This document shows, piece by piece, positions 55,658-64,000 of a stretch of DNA of 64,000 nt. Position 1 is the stretch's first letter. Every line of letters starts with the position of its first letter. The position numbers were made by a program, and so were the translations under genes. The notes beneath the pieces were generated by a model, which worked only from the letters and a program-made list of their open reading frames with translations, had not been told where the DNA came from and did no database searches. Source of the stretch: Novosphingobium pentaromativorans US6-1 (GTDB lineage: Bacteria > Pseudomonadota > Alphaproteobacteria > Sphingomonadales > Sphingomonadaceae); the NCBI RefSeq assembly GCF_000767465.1, contig NZ_CP009291.1, positions 3,142,501 through 3,206,500 on the forward strand, given 5' to 3'.

Positions 55658-56231
55658 GAAGTACACTCCGCGCATGCGTTCGCGCTACGACGACGAGATC
55701 GTCAAGGCGATGACCGAGAAGTTCGGTTACAAGAACGTCATGGAAGTGCCCAGGATCGAGAAGATCACGCTCAACATGGGCGTGGGCGAGGCGAGCCAGG
55801 ACAAGAAGAAGGTCCAGACCGCCGCTGCCGAGATGGAAGCGATCGCCGGCCAGAAGCCCGTGATCACCAAGGCTCGCAAGTCGATCGCGCAGTTCAAGCT
55901 GCGTGAAGGCATGCCGATCGGTTGCAAGGTTACCCTGCGCCGTGAACGCATGTACGAGTTCCTCGATCGTCTGATCACCATCGCGATGCCCCGAATCCGT
56001 GACTTCCGTGGCCTCAACCCGAAGTCGTTCGACGGCCGCGGCAACTACGCGATGGGTCTCAAGGAGCAGATCATCTTCCCGGAGATCAGCTACGACAAGA
56101 TCGAGAAGGTGCGTGGCATGGACATCATCGTCACCACCACCGCCAAGACCGACGACGAGGCGCGCGAGCTGCTGCGTCTGTTCGGTTTCCCGTTCCCGGC
56201 CGAAGCCGAGGAACAGAAGGAGGCGGCGTGA
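55650..56231 (+). CDS. rplE: Ribosomal protein L5
   Basis: 193 residues. [60 protein letters not shown]. Binds 5S rRNA. Complete. Confidence 0.98.
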   Translation: MAEKYTPRMRSRYDDEIVKAMTEKFGYKNVMEVPRIEKITLNMGVGEASQDKKKVQTAAAEMEAIAGQKPVITKARKSIAQFKLREGMPIGCKVTLRRERMYEFLDRLITIAMPRIRDFRGLNPKSFDGRGNYAMGLKEQIIFPEISYDKIEKVRGMDIIVTTTAKTDDEARELLRLFGFPFPAEAEEQKEAA

Positions 56232-56260
56232 GCCGCCGCTGAGGAAGAGAGCTTAAGTCC

Positions 56261-56566
56261 ATGGCGAAACTGAGTTCCGTGAACAAGAACGAGCGTCGCA
56301 AGAAGCTCGTCAAGAAGTACGCAGGCAAGTATGCGCGCCTCAAGGCGATCGCTGACGATGAATCGCTCGACGAAACCGAGCGTCTCATCGCCCGCCTGAA
56401 GCTGGCCGAGATCCCGCGCAACGGCAACCCGACCCGGGTTCGCAACCGCTGCGCCACGACCGGCCGTCCGCGCGGTTACTACCGCAAGTTCGGCCTCTGC
56501 CGCATCGAGCTGCGCGATCTTGCCAACAAGGGCATGATCCCCGGCGTGACGAAGTCGAGCTGGTAA
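56261..56566 (+). CDS. rpsN: Ribosomal protein S14
   Basis: 101 residues, the zinc-free long form. [20 protein letters not shown] then [20 protein letters not shown]. No CxxC pairs. Confidence 0.97.
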   Translation: MAKLSSVNKNERRKKLVKKYAGKYARLKAIADDESLDETERLIARLKLAEIPRNGNPTRVRNRCATTGRPRGYYRKFGLCRIELRDLANKGMIPGVTKSSW

Positions 56567-56580
56567 GGGGCATATAGAAA

Positions 56581-56976
56581 ATGGCTATGACCGATCCCCT
56601 GGGTGATATGCTCACCCGCATCCGCAACGGCCAGCGCGCCAAGAAGGACTCCGTCCTGTCGCCGGCCTCCAAGCTTCGTGCACGCGTGCTCGAAGTGCTC
56701 CAGCGCGAAGGCTACATCCGTGGCTACAGCGAAGATGCCACCGGCGCTCACCCGCAGCTGCGCATCGAACTGAAGTACTTTGAAGGCGAGCCCGCCATCA
56801 AGCACGTTCAGCGCGTTTCCAAGCCTGGTCGCCGCGTCTATTCGGGTTCCAAGGAACTTCCGATCGTGCGCAACGGCCTTGGCATCACCATCGTCTCGAC
56901 GCCCAAGGGCGTGCTTTCCGACGCGGAAGCCCGTTCGCAGAACGTCGGCGGCGAAGTGCTGGCGGAGGTGTTCTGA
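56581..56976 (+). CDS. rpsH: Ribosomal protein S8
   Basis: 131 residues. [60 protein letters not shown]. Stop overlaps the rplF start (TGATG). Usual translational repressor of the spc operon. Confidence 0.98.
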   Translation: MAMTDPLGDMLTRIRNGQRAKKDSVLSPASKLRARVLEVLQREGYIRGYSEDATGAHPQLRIELKYFEGEPAIKHVQRVSKPGRRVYSGSKELPIVRNGLGITIVSTPKGVLSDAEARSQNVGGEVLAEVF

Positions 56977-57509
56977 TGAGCCGCATCGGCAAGAAGGCGG
57001 TTGCGATCCCCGGCGGTGTCACCGCCGCGATCGACAACGGCATCCTCTCGGTCAAGGGGCCCAAGGGCACCCTGACCATGGGTCTTTCTGACCAGGTAAC
57101 CTACACGGTTGAAGAGGGCACCATTGCGGTGAAGCCGATCAACCAGACGAAGCAGGCCCGCAGCCACTGGGGCATGCAGCGTACGCTCGTCGCCAACCTG
57201 ATCGAAGGTGTGACCGAAGGTTTCTCCAAGGTCCTCGAGATCAAGGGCGTCGGCTACCGCGCGCAGGCCCAGGGCAAGAAGCTCAAGCTTCAGCTCGGCT
57301 TCTCGCACGACGTCGACATCGACGTGCCCGAAGGCATCGAGATCAAGACCCCGGACAACACCACGGTCGAGATCTCCGGTATTGACAAGCAGAAGGTCGG
57401 CCAGGTTGCTGCCGAAATTCGTCGCTGGCGCAAGCCCGAACCCTACAAGGGCAAGGGCATCAAGTACCGCGGCGAGTACATCTTCCGCAAGGAAGGGAAG
57501 AAGAAGTAA
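56976..57509 (+). CDS. rplF: Ribosomal protein L6
   Basis: 177 residues. [40 protein letters not shown] then [27 protein letters not shown]. Shares TAATG with rplR. Confidence 0.98.
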   Translation: MSRIGKKAVAIPGGVTAAIDNGILSVKGPKGTLTMGLSDQVTYTVEEGTIAVKPINQTKQARSHWGMQRTLVANLIEGVTEGFSKVLEIKGVGYRAQAQGKKLKLQLGFSHDVDIDVPEGIEIKTPDNTTVEISGIDKQKVGQVAAEIRRWRKPEPYKGKGIKYRGEYIFRKEGKKK

Positions 57510-57847
57510 TGGCAAAGCTTTCCCTTTTCGAACGCCGTCGCCGGCGTGTTCGTACCGCTCTGCGTGCCCGTGGCGGCGATCGTCCGCGTCTTTCGGTTCA
57601 CCGCACCGGCCGTCACATCTATGCGCAGATCATCGATGATGCGCAGGGCCGCACCGTGGCTGCCGCCAATACCCTTGGCGGCAAGGGCACCGACGTCGAC
57701 GCGGCTACCCGCGTCGGCAAGGAGCTCGCCGAGGCTGCCAAGAAGGCGGGCGTGACTTCCGTCGTGTTCGACCGTGGCGGTTTCCTGTTCCATGGCCGCG
57801 TCAAGGCGCTGGCCGAAGCCGCCCGTGAAGGCGGGCTGGAGTTCTGA
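57509..57847 (+). CDS. rplR: Ribosomal protein L18
   Basis: 112 residues. [59 protein letters not shown]. Binds 5S rRNA. Confidence 0.97.
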   Translation: MAKLSLFERRRRRVRTALRARGGDRPRLSVHRTGRHIYAQIIDDAQGRTVAAANTLGGKGTDVDAATRVGKELAEAAKKAGVTSVVFDRGGFLFHGRVKALAEAAREGGLEF

Positions 57848-57849
57848 TC

Positions 57850-58566
57850 ATGGCTGACGAAAACACCAACCCCGAACAGCCGATTGCGGCTGAGCACCCG
57901 CAGGGCGGTGAGCCGCAGGAGGCCCGTGAGGGTCGCGGTCGTGGCGGCCGTGGTCGCGGTGATCGTGGCGAGCGTGGCGGCCGTGGCCGTCGCGACGACC
58001 GTCGCGGCAATCGCAACGAGGAAGATGGTGGTGAGGAGCTGATTGAAAAGCTCGTCCACATCAACCGCGTTTCGAAGACCGTGAAGGGCGGCAAGCGCTT
58101 CGGTTTCGCTGCTCTCGTCGTCGTTGGCGACGGCAAGGGCCGCGTCGGTTTCGGCCACGCGAAGGCTCGCGAAGTTCCCGAGGCGATCACCAAGGCCACT
58201 GCTTCTGCCAAGAAGAAGATGGTCCGCGTGCCGCTCAAGGAAGGCCGCACCCTGCACCACGACGGCAAGGGCCGTTTCGGTGCCGGCAAGGTCAACGTGC
58301 GTACCGCCCCGGCCGGTACCGGCATCATCGCCGGCGGTCCGATGCGCGCCGTGTTCGAGAGCCTGGGCGTTGCTGACGTGGTGACCAAGTCGGTCGGTAC
58401 GTCGAACCCCTACAACATGATCCGCGCCACCTTCGACGCGCTGACCAACCAGACTTCGCCGAAGTCGGTTGCCCAGCGTCGTGGCAAGAAGGTTGCCGAC
58501 CTCCTTGGTCGTGGCGGTGCCAGCGAAGCAGAGGCCGAGGCCGCTGCCGAAGCCATCGTGGAGTAA
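57850..58566 (+). CDS. rpsE: Ribosomal protein S5 with RG-rich N-terminal extension
   Basis: 238 residues; the usual core (about 65-225) has [59 protein letters not shown]. It is preceded by ~60 extra residues rich in Arg-Gly ([20 protein letters not shown]) and followed by an Ala/Glu tail. The RG part may bind RNA. Confidence 0.97.
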   Translation: MADENTNPEQPIAAEHPQGGEPQEAREGRGRGGRGRGDRGERGGRGRRDDRRGNRNEEDGGEELIEKLVHINRVSKTVKGGKRFGFAALVVVGDGKGRVGFGHAKAREVPEAITKATASAKKKMVRVPLKEGRTLHHDGKGRFGAGKVNVRTAPAGTGIIAGGPMRAVFESLGVADVVTKSVGTSNPYNMIRATFDALTNQTSPKSVAQRRGKKVADLLGRGGASEAEAEAAAEAIVE

Positions 58567-58572
58567 TCAACC

Positions 58573-58749
58573 ATGGCCAAGATCAAGATCAAGCAGATCG
58601 GTTCGCCGATCCGTCGCCCCGAGAGCCAGAAGAAGATCCTCATCGGTCTTGGCCTCGGCAAGATGCACAAGGTCGTCGAAATTGAGGACACCGCCGAAGT
58701 TCGCGGTGCGATTGCCAAGCTGCCCCACATGGTGGCCGTGGTCGACTGA
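58573..58749 (+). CDS. rpmD: Ribosomal protein L30
   Basis: 58 residues: [39 protein letters not shown], ending HMVAVVD. Seven bases behind rpsE. In most bacteria rplO follows at once; here a terminator and two other genes intervene. Confidence 0.95.
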   Translation: MAKIKIKQIGSPIRRPESQKKILIGLGLGKMHKVVEIEDTAEVRGAIAKLPHMVAVVD

Positions 58750-58796
58750 CCTGCTCGTTGGTTCTCCCTTGCGGAGAACGGTCGAGAGACATTCGA

Positions 58797-58832
58797 AAAG
58801 GGCTCCGGCGGCAACGTCGGGGCCCTTTTTCC
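58797..58832 (+). terminator. Rho-independent terminator after rpmD
   Basis: GGGCTCCG (58800-58807) pairs with CGGGGCCC (58818-58825, one G-U) around a 10-nt loop, with A-run before and five Ts after. It splits the spc operon. Confidence 0.85.
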
Positions 58833-58961
58833 TTGGCCCGTCGCGCGATTCGCCGCGTCGCGCTTTAATTACGCGGACTTGCCGGTTAGGACTGCGCCTC
58901 GGGGCGGCTCGCCGATGGCGCATCGGGCAGCGGGCGATGAGGGCAGGGGGCTTTTGCCGAG

Positions 58962-60422
58962 ATGAAGCAAGCACGGTTCCCGGCGTGGTACGGGATCATC
59001 TTCCTGCTCGTTGCACTCGCCTTGCGCGCCAGCACATTCGGCGACCCCAACCTCCACGTCGACGAGACGTTCTACCAGACCGTCGGCATCGCCATGCACG
59101 AGCAGCATGCGGTGCCCTATGTCGACGTCTGGGACCGCAAGCCCTGGGGGCTGTTCTTTCTCTATTACCTGATTGCCTTCATTTCCTATGCCCCGCTGGC
59201 CTACCAGCTGGTGGCAACGGTCTTCGCGGCGGCGACGGCATGGGTGATCGGTTCGATCGCGAGTTTCTGGAACCGGGCGCAGGGCGGTCTTCTTGCGGGA
59301 ATCGCCTATCTGTTGTGGCTGGAGCAGGAGCAGGGCTTCGGCGGCCAGGGTCCGATCTTCTACAACCTCTTCGTGGGAAGTGCGGCGCTGCTGGTCCTGC
59401 AGGCGGTGCCGGACCTGCGCGAAGGAAAGCCGGGTTGGCGTGTCTATGCAGCCATGCTGCTGGGTGGATGTGCGATCACGGTCAAGCAGACCAGCTTCTT
59501 CGAGAGCGCCTTCCTCGGCCTCTATAGCGCCTGGACCTTGTGGCACTCACCGCTTCCGCGCCGCAGGGTCTGCGCGATCATTGCATCGTGGGCGCTGCTG
59601 GGAGCTGCGCCGATGCTGGCCATTTCGGCCTGGTACTGGCTGGAAGGCTACTGGGCGATCTACTGGCACGCGATGGTGACATCGAACCTGGCCAAGCCGA
59701 AAGTCTGGTTGGCCTCCGGTATCCGCACGATCCTCATGTTCATCAGGCTTGCGCCGTTTCTCGTCATGGGCGTGCTCGGCATTCCGAAGATGGTTCCGCT
59801 GCAGCGCCAATTCATGGCTTTCTGGCTCCTGGCGGCGACCTTGGGACTGCTCTCGGTTCCCAATTTCTACGTTCATTATGCCCTGCCGATCCTCGTGCCG
59901 CTCACCATCGTCAGCGCGGGACTGCTCCAGGGACGTATCGCCGGGCCCATCGCCATGGTAGTGCTGGGCTTCCTCGCATTTCGCGAAACGTCGGTGCTGG
60001 ACTTCGAGCATGCCCGGCGCTCGCGCGCGGCGATGGCGCAACTGGCCAAGGCCGTGCGGGCGCATGACGATGGCGGCCCGCTGTTCGTCTACGACGGGCC
60101 TTTCCAGCTCTATCACCTGACCGGGCACCGCTTCGTGACCCCGCTGGTCTTCCCGCATCACCTTGCCCAGACGATAGAGAAGGACGTCAGCCACCTCTCC
60201 ACCGCAGGCGAAGTGCGCCGGGTCCTGGCCGAGCGTCCCAGCACCGTCGTGCTCGCACCCAAGCCGCGGCAGGATCCGGTCAACTGGGAGACGCTGGCGC
60301 CGGTGCGCGCCTATATCCATGCCAACTGCCGCCTCGTTGCCCGCGTGGAGACGCCCGAGTGGCTCCTCTCGAGCAAGATGGACGTCTGGGCGGACTGCAA
60401 TCGGCAGGGCAGGGCGAAATAG
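58962..60422 (+). CDS. GT-C type membrane glycosyltransferase-like protein
   Basis: 486 residues with 9-11 membrane helices (GIIFLLVALALRAS, YYLIAFISYAPLAYQLVATV, IASWALLGAAPMLAISAWYW, FWLLAATLGLLSVP). The first periplasmic loop has GDPNLHVDETFYQTVG, the Asp-Glu motif of family 39/ArnT/PMT-type transferases that use lipid-linked sugars. The last ~130 residues are soluble and periplasmic. It may modify lipid A, a polysaccharide or proteins. No partner glyco-genes are near; it stands between rpmD and rplO with its own promoter expected after the terminator. Confidence 0.8.
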   Translation: MKQARFPAWYGIIFLLVALALRASTFGDPNLHVDETFYQTVGIAMHEQHAVPYVDVWDRKPWGLFFLYYLIAFISYAPLAYQLVATVFAAATAWVIGSIASFWNRAQGGLLAGIAYLLWLEQEQGFGGQGPIFYNLFVGSAALLVLQAVPDLREGKPGWRVYAAMLLGGCAITVKQTSFFESAFLGLYSAWTLWHSPLPRRRVCAIIASWALLGAAPMLAISAWYWLEGYWAIYWHAMVTSNLAKPKVWLASGIRTILMFIRLAPFLVMGVLGIPKMVPLQRQFMAFWLLAATLGLLSVPNFYVHYALPILVPLTIVSAGLLQGRIAGPIAMVVLGFLAFRETSVLDFEHARRSRAAMAQLAKAVRAHDDGGPLFVYDGPFQLYHLTGHRFVTPLVFPHHLAQTIEKDVSHLSTAGEVRRVLAERPSTVVLAPKPRQDPVNWETLAPVRAYIHANCRLVARVETPEWLLSSKMDVWADCNRQGRAK

Positions 60423-60537
60423 CGCCTGTTCGCGCCGGCCTGCCTCTCGTGACACCTTCCTCTGTCCGCCCGCTGTGCTAAGGGCGCTCGCAAGCCCCGG
60501 GCGCCGCACCGGGCCGGATCTCCAGACGAGGAATACC

Positions 60538-61761
60538 TTGGCCAGTCGTTCTCTTGCCGTTTCGCTTCTCTGCCTGACGCTGCTTGGCACGGCTGCCTGC
60601 GATACGCGCCCGGTCAGCGAAGAGAACCGCGACGCCAATGCGCTGGAAGCGATCGGCAGCGAAAGCGCCTGCATCGACGAACTGTCCGATCCCGAACTGC
60701 TGCGCATGCAGCGCAAGGTGGACGATGCCCTGCGCAAGGCGCTGCTGGAGGGCAAGTCGCTCGATCCGGCCGCTCAGGCAGCCGAGGCTCTGGATCGCGG
60801 CGATTTCCGCCTGGCCGGGGCGCTTACCGCAAAGGGCGTCTCCACTTCGGTCTATGGCGCGCAGTGCCGGATCATGGGCGGGTTGAGCGCGCGCGCGATC
60901 CGCGCCGTGTCGTTCATCGACGGGGTTCCCGCCGACCAGCCAAAGATCGACTACCTGACCCGCGCCGAGACGTTCGCGCGGGCCTACAACGCGGCGATCC
61001 TGGCTGACGAGCGCTACCCTTATGGGGACATCTGCCGCAAGTTCGACGGCAAGGTCGAACTCGGCGAGGACGGCACGCTGCAGGTACAGGGCGCCGGGCC
61101 TTCCGATCACGCATTCGGTTTCGCCGATCTCGGACCGGTGCGCTCTGCGCCGACCCTTGCCGAACTGGCACGGCGCGGTTCGGTCAGCCGCCTCGACGGC
61201 CTGTTGCGGTCCGGTCAGTACGACGTGAACACGCCCGACCTGTTCGGCATGACGCCGCTCGCCTGGGCGATAGCCTATCGCCGCCGCGGCGCTTCCGACC
61301 TGCTGCTGCGGGCCGAATCGAGCCCGGGCGGATCGCGCTGCCAGACGATCTACGACCGCCGCTCGCCGATGCAGGTGGCCCGCGTGCAGCAATGGGTGGG
61401 CATGCTGCGGCGCATGCAGCCGCTGGTGACCGAGGACGATTTCAACGCGCTGCAGGAACTGCCGCGCCTTTCCGATGGCGATATCGACCGGTTCAACCAC
61501 GGGCTGACGCAGCTCAACGACAGTTTCGCCGAGCAGTTCAGCAAGAACAGGTACCTCACCAAGCACCGGATCTATTTCACGGTGAACAGCGATGGCGAAT
61601 CGACCGGCTGCCGTATCGAGCCCTCGACCGACTATCCCGACTACGACGAGAAGATCTGCGCGCTGGGCCTCGATGTCCTGCACTGGAAGCCGGCGCGCGG
61701 CGTCTTCGGCAACGTGATCGATGGCGAGGCTTCGCTGATCGTCGGGGTGCGCTCGCGCTAG
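60538..61761 (+). CDS. Putative lipoprotein with ankyrin repeats and TonB-C-like end
   Basis: 407 residues from TTG 60538, chosen because GAGGAA lies five bases upstream and a lipoprotein-type signal follows (SLLCLTLLGTAAC, imperfect lipobox). The middle contains ankyrin-like repeats (TLAELARRGSVSRLDGLLRS, NTPDLFGMTPLAWAIAYRRR). The C-terminal ~70 residues (HRIYFTVNSDGESTGCRIEP, VLHWKPARGVFGNV) resemble the TonB C-terminal fold. Likely periplasmic. Function unknown; shares direction with the GT-C gene 115 bp upstream. Confidence 0.7.
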   Translation: MASRSLAVSLLCLTLLGTAACDTRPVSEENRDANALEAIGSESACIDELSDPELLRMQRKVDDALRKALLEGKSLDPAAQAAEALDRGDFRLAGALTAKGVSTSVYGAQCRIMGGLSARAIRAVSFIDGVPADQPKIDYLTRAETFARAYNAAILADERYPYGDICRKFDGKVELGEDGTLQVQGAGPSDHAFGFADLGPVRSAPTLAELARRGSVSRLDGLLRSGQYDVNTPDLFGMTPLAWAIAYRRRGASDLLLRAESSPGGSRCQTIYDRRSPMQVARVQQWVGMLRRMQPLVTEDDFNALQELPRLSDGDIDRFNHGLTQLNDSFAEQFSKNRYLTKHRIYFTVNSDGESTGCRIEPSTDYPDYDEKICALGLDVLHWKPARGVFGNVIDGEASLIVGVRSR

Positions 61762-61898
61762 GGGCGATGCCCGGATCCGGGTGTCTGGGGCCCGGTGAAA
61801 GGGGCGCGCGGGCGAAAGGGGGGTGACATTCGCCGCCCGATCCCCTAAGGGGCCGCCTTCCTATCAAGCGCGACCTAAAGCGAAAGCGAGTGCAGACT

Positions 61899-62378
61899 AT
61901 GAAACTGAATGATATCCGCGACAACTCGGGTGCCCGTCATCGCCGTATGCGTATCGGCCGTGGCATCGGCTCGGGCAAGGGCAAGACCGGTGGCCGTGGC
62001 CAGAAGGGTGCGAAGGCACGTTCGGGCGTTTCGATCAACGGCTTCGAGGGCGGCCAGATGCCGCTCCACATGCGTCTTCCGAAGCGCGGCTTCTCGAACA
62101 AGAAGTTCGCCAAGGACTTTGCCGAAGTGAACCTGGGCATGGTCCAGAAGGCGATCGACGCCGGCAAGCTCGACATTTCGGGCACCGTCGATCACGCCGC
62201 CCTGAAGACCGCTGGCCTGGCCCGCGGTGGCAAGGACGGCGTCCGCCTGCTCGGCAAGGGCGAGCTGACTGCCAAGGTCGAATTCAACGTCGCCGGTGCC
62301 TCGAAGGGCGCCGTTGCCGCGGTCGAAAAGGCCGGTGGTTCGGTGGTGCTTCCCGCCAAGGAAGCAGCCGAAGCCTGA
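61899..62378 (+). CDS. rplO: Ribosomal protein L15
   Basis: 159 residues from ATG 61899. [60 protein letters not shown]. Complete. 137 bp behind the ankyrin lipoprotein gene. Confidence 0.97.
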   Translation: MKLNDIRDNSGARHRRMRIGRGIGSGKGKTGGRGQKGAKARSGVSINGFEGGQMPLHMRLPKRGFSNKKFAKDFAEVNLGMVQKAIDAGKLDISGTVDHAALKTAGLARGGKDGVRLLGKGELTAKVEFNVAGASKGAVAAVEKAGGSVVLPAKEAAEA

Positions 62379-62408
62379 GGCAAGGCGGTAAAGTGATCTG
62401 ATGATCCG

Positions 62409-62441
62409 GAGAGGGCGGGCGCCAGGCGCTTCGCCCTCTCA
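62409..62441 (+). other. Hairpin between rplO and secY
   Basis: GAGAGGGCG and CGCCCTCTC form a perfect 9-bp stem around a GC-rich loop, without a T run. Could be an RNA stability or attenuation element within the 210-bp gap before secY. Confidence 0.6.
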
Positions 62442-62588
62442 TGCTGTTCAGTCCACGGTTTTTCGAGACAGGGGTTTTCGCTCCCGCCTCGAGAACTATA
62501 TGACGAGTTCCTGTCCCGGGGTTCGACAAGCCGGCATGCAGCCGCTAAGGGCGACTCCGATAAGATTCTTCGAGGCATCCCTAACGTC

Positions 62589-63956
62589 ATGGCATCTCGC
62601 GCCGACAACATCGCAAGTTCGCTCAGTCTTGCCAATTTCTCCAAGGCAACCGAACTCAAGAACCGCATCTGGTTCACGATCGGTGCGCTGATCGTCTTCC
62701 GCTTCCTGAGCTTCGTGCCGCTGCCGGGTGTGAACCCGCTGATTCTCGAATCGCTCTACAGCCAGACGCAGGGCGGCATTCTCGACCTGTTCAACACCTT
62801 CTCGGGCGGTTCGCTTTCGCGCATGAGCCTGATCGCGCTCGGCGTGATGCCTTACATCACCGCCTCGATCGTGGTGCAGCTGGCCGCTTCGCTCCATCCG
62901 GCGCTGATCGCGCTGAAGAAGGAAGGCGAGGCCGGCCGCAAGAAGCTGAACCAGTACACCCGCTTCGGCACCGTCGGCCTGTGCGCGATCCAGGGCTACT
63001 TCCTGGCTGTCAGCCTCGAGGCCTATGGCGCGTCGAGCGGCCTGCAAGCGGTCGTCGATCCGGGCTTCATGTTCCGCATCGGCGCGGTCATCTCGCTGGT
63101 GGGCGGCACGATGTTCCTGCTGTGGCTGGGTGAGCAGATCACTTCGCGCGGCATCGGCAACGGCGTATCGCTGATCATCATGGCCGGCATTGTCGCGCAG
63201 ATGCCGACTTTCGCCAGCAACCTGGGCCAGGCCTACAGTGCGGGCGACACCGGTTCGTTCCTGATCATGGCGCTGATCGTCCTCATCATCGCGATGATCC
63301 TGATGATCTGTTTCATGGAGCGCGCACAGCGCCGCCTGCTGATCCAGTATCCCAAGCGCGCCACGCAGCGCGGCATGATGCAGGCCGACCGCAGTCACCT
63401 GCCGCTCAAGATCAACACCGCGGGCGTGATCCCGCCGATCTTCGCCAGCTCGCTGCTGCTGCTGCCGCTCACGATCACCCAGTTCGCCGGCAATTCGCTT
63501 TCGCCGGAATCGACGATGGGCCAGATCGTGGTCACGCTGAACCAGTACCTGGGCCACGGCAAGCCGCTCTACATGCTGCTCTACGCAGCCGGCATCGTGT
63601 TCTTCTCGTTCTTCTACACCGCTGTCGTCTTCAATCCGGAAGAGACTGCCGAGAACCTGAAGAAGAACGGCGGCTTCATCCCGGGCATCCGTCCGGGCAA
63701 GAATACCGCGACCTATCTCGACTACGTGCTGACGCGCGTAACGGTGATCGGTGCGATCTACCTGACCATCGTCTGCACGGTACCTGAGTACTTCCTGTCG
63801 ATGACCGGCTTGCCGCTGCTCTTCATGGGTGGCACGAGTCTGCTGATCGTCGTCAACGTGACGGTCGATACGATCACCCAGATCCAGTCTCACCTGCTGG
63901 CGCACCAGTACGGCGACCTGATCAAGAAGGCGAAACTGAAAGGCCGCATCCGTTAA
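62589..63956 (+). CDS. secY: Protein translocase subunit SecY
   Basis: 455 residues, ten membrane helices. Starts ASRADNIASSLSLANFSKAT; has FLSFVPLPGVNPLILE, GIGNGVSLIIMAGIVAQMPT, QRRLLIQYPKRATQRGM, and the C-terminal GGTSLLIVVNVTVDTITQIQ. Core of the Sec channel. Complete. Confidence 0.98.
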   Translation: MASRADNIASSLSLANFSKATELKNRIWFTIGALIVFRFLSFVPLPGVNPLILESLYSQTQGGILDLFNTFSGGSLSRMSLIALGVMPYITASIVVQLAASLHPALIALKKEGEAGRKKLNQYTRFGTVGLCAIQGYFLAVSLEAYGASSGLQAVVDPGFMFRIGAVISLVGGTMFLLWLGEQITSRGIGNGVSLIIMAGIVAQMPTFASNLGQAYSAGDTGSFLIMALIVLIIAMILMICFMERAQRRLLIQYPKRATQRGMMQADRSHLPLKINTAGVIPPIFASSLLLLPLTITQFAGNSLSPESTMGQIVVTLNQYLGHGKPLYMLLYAAGIVFFSFFYTAVVFNPEETAENLKKNGGFIPGIRPGKNTATYLDYVLTRVTVIGAIYLTIVCTVPEYFLSMTGLPLLFMGGTSLLIVVNVTVDTITQIQSHLLAHQYGDLIKKAKLKGRIR

Positions 63957-63992
63957 GGGGCGAGCGCCGGACATATAACTGAGGGGTAAGGC

Positions 63993-64000
63993 GTGAATAT
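63993..64000 (+). CDS. adk: Start of next gene, probably adenylate kinase (adk), cut by window end
   Basis: GAGGGGTAAG then GTGAAT and two more bases: a start codon with ribosome site 36 bp after secY. Adk commonly follows secY in this order and often begins M-N-I/L. Only two and a half codons are visible, so the assignment is by synteny. Confidence 0.45.

Overview
The window looks like the chromosome of a sphingomonad alphaproteobacterium (order Sphingomonadales, Novosphingobium/Sphingobium-like). Evidence: high GC; a GcrA cell-cycle regulator; ribosomal protein sequences of alphaproteobacterial type; sphingomonad-style TonB receptor; a peptidyl-prolyl isomerase directly behind gcrA. The left half (about 1-31 kb) is an accessory region with mobile elements and conflict genes. 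The right half (about 32-64 kb) is housekeeping and ends in the str, S10 and spc ribosomal operons.

Region 1 (1-8 kb): a defence island on the minus strand. A short prokaryotic Argonaute, cut by the window edge, overlaps by ATGA with a Sir2-APAZ gene (a SPARSA-type pair). Upstream on the same strand are an HTH/metallo-beta-lactamase hydrolase and a truncated trypsin-like protease. An IS200-like element sits between the last two. A remnant of a two-gene IS91-type element has cut off the 5' end of the protease. A complete IS1380-type transposase follows.

Region 2 (8-17 kb): a three-gene operon of secreted proteins with an M48 metalloprotease, a small membrane protein, a DUF4238 protein, a large HEPN-like protein divergent from a cysteine-cluster protein, and a secreted SNase-excalibur nuclease. 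Four of the intergenic stretches from here to 27 kb share a short GCGGACRTTC-like motif.

Region 3 (17-27 kb): the most system-like locus. On the minus strand run a TonB-dependent receptor, two TbpB-like surface lipoproteins and a Slam/DUF560 (type XI secretion) outer-membrane protein. Divergent from them is a translationally coupled operon: LytS-like histidine kinase, degenerate pseudo-kinase, secreted cupin and LytTR response regulator. I infer a ligand-capture surface system with its own signalling module.

Region 4 (27-31 kb): remains of an integrative element (two tiny coupled ORFs, a MerR-like HTH protein, an AlpA-like regulator, a possible tRNA-Ser att scar), and an SDR dehydrogenase flanked by two decayed IS6-family transposase fragments.

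Region 5 (31-44 kb): tryptophan 2,3-dioxygenase with a kynureninase-like class V enzyme and a DJ-1/PfpI protein; a divergent EF-G paralogue with altered GTPase motifs; tRNA-Ser(CGA); hspQ; two diguanylate-cyclase-type proteins; an ABC-2 permease; gcrA; a cyclophilin; a DUF1993 protein.

Region 6 (44-64 kb): rpsL-rpsG-fusA-tuf, terminator, an HNH-like gene, rpsJ, an unusual 354-nt structured spacer, rplC through rpmD, a terminator, then a GT-C glycosyltransferase-like membrane protein and an ankyrin/TonB-C-like lipoprotein between rpmD and rplO, then secY and the first codons of probable adk.
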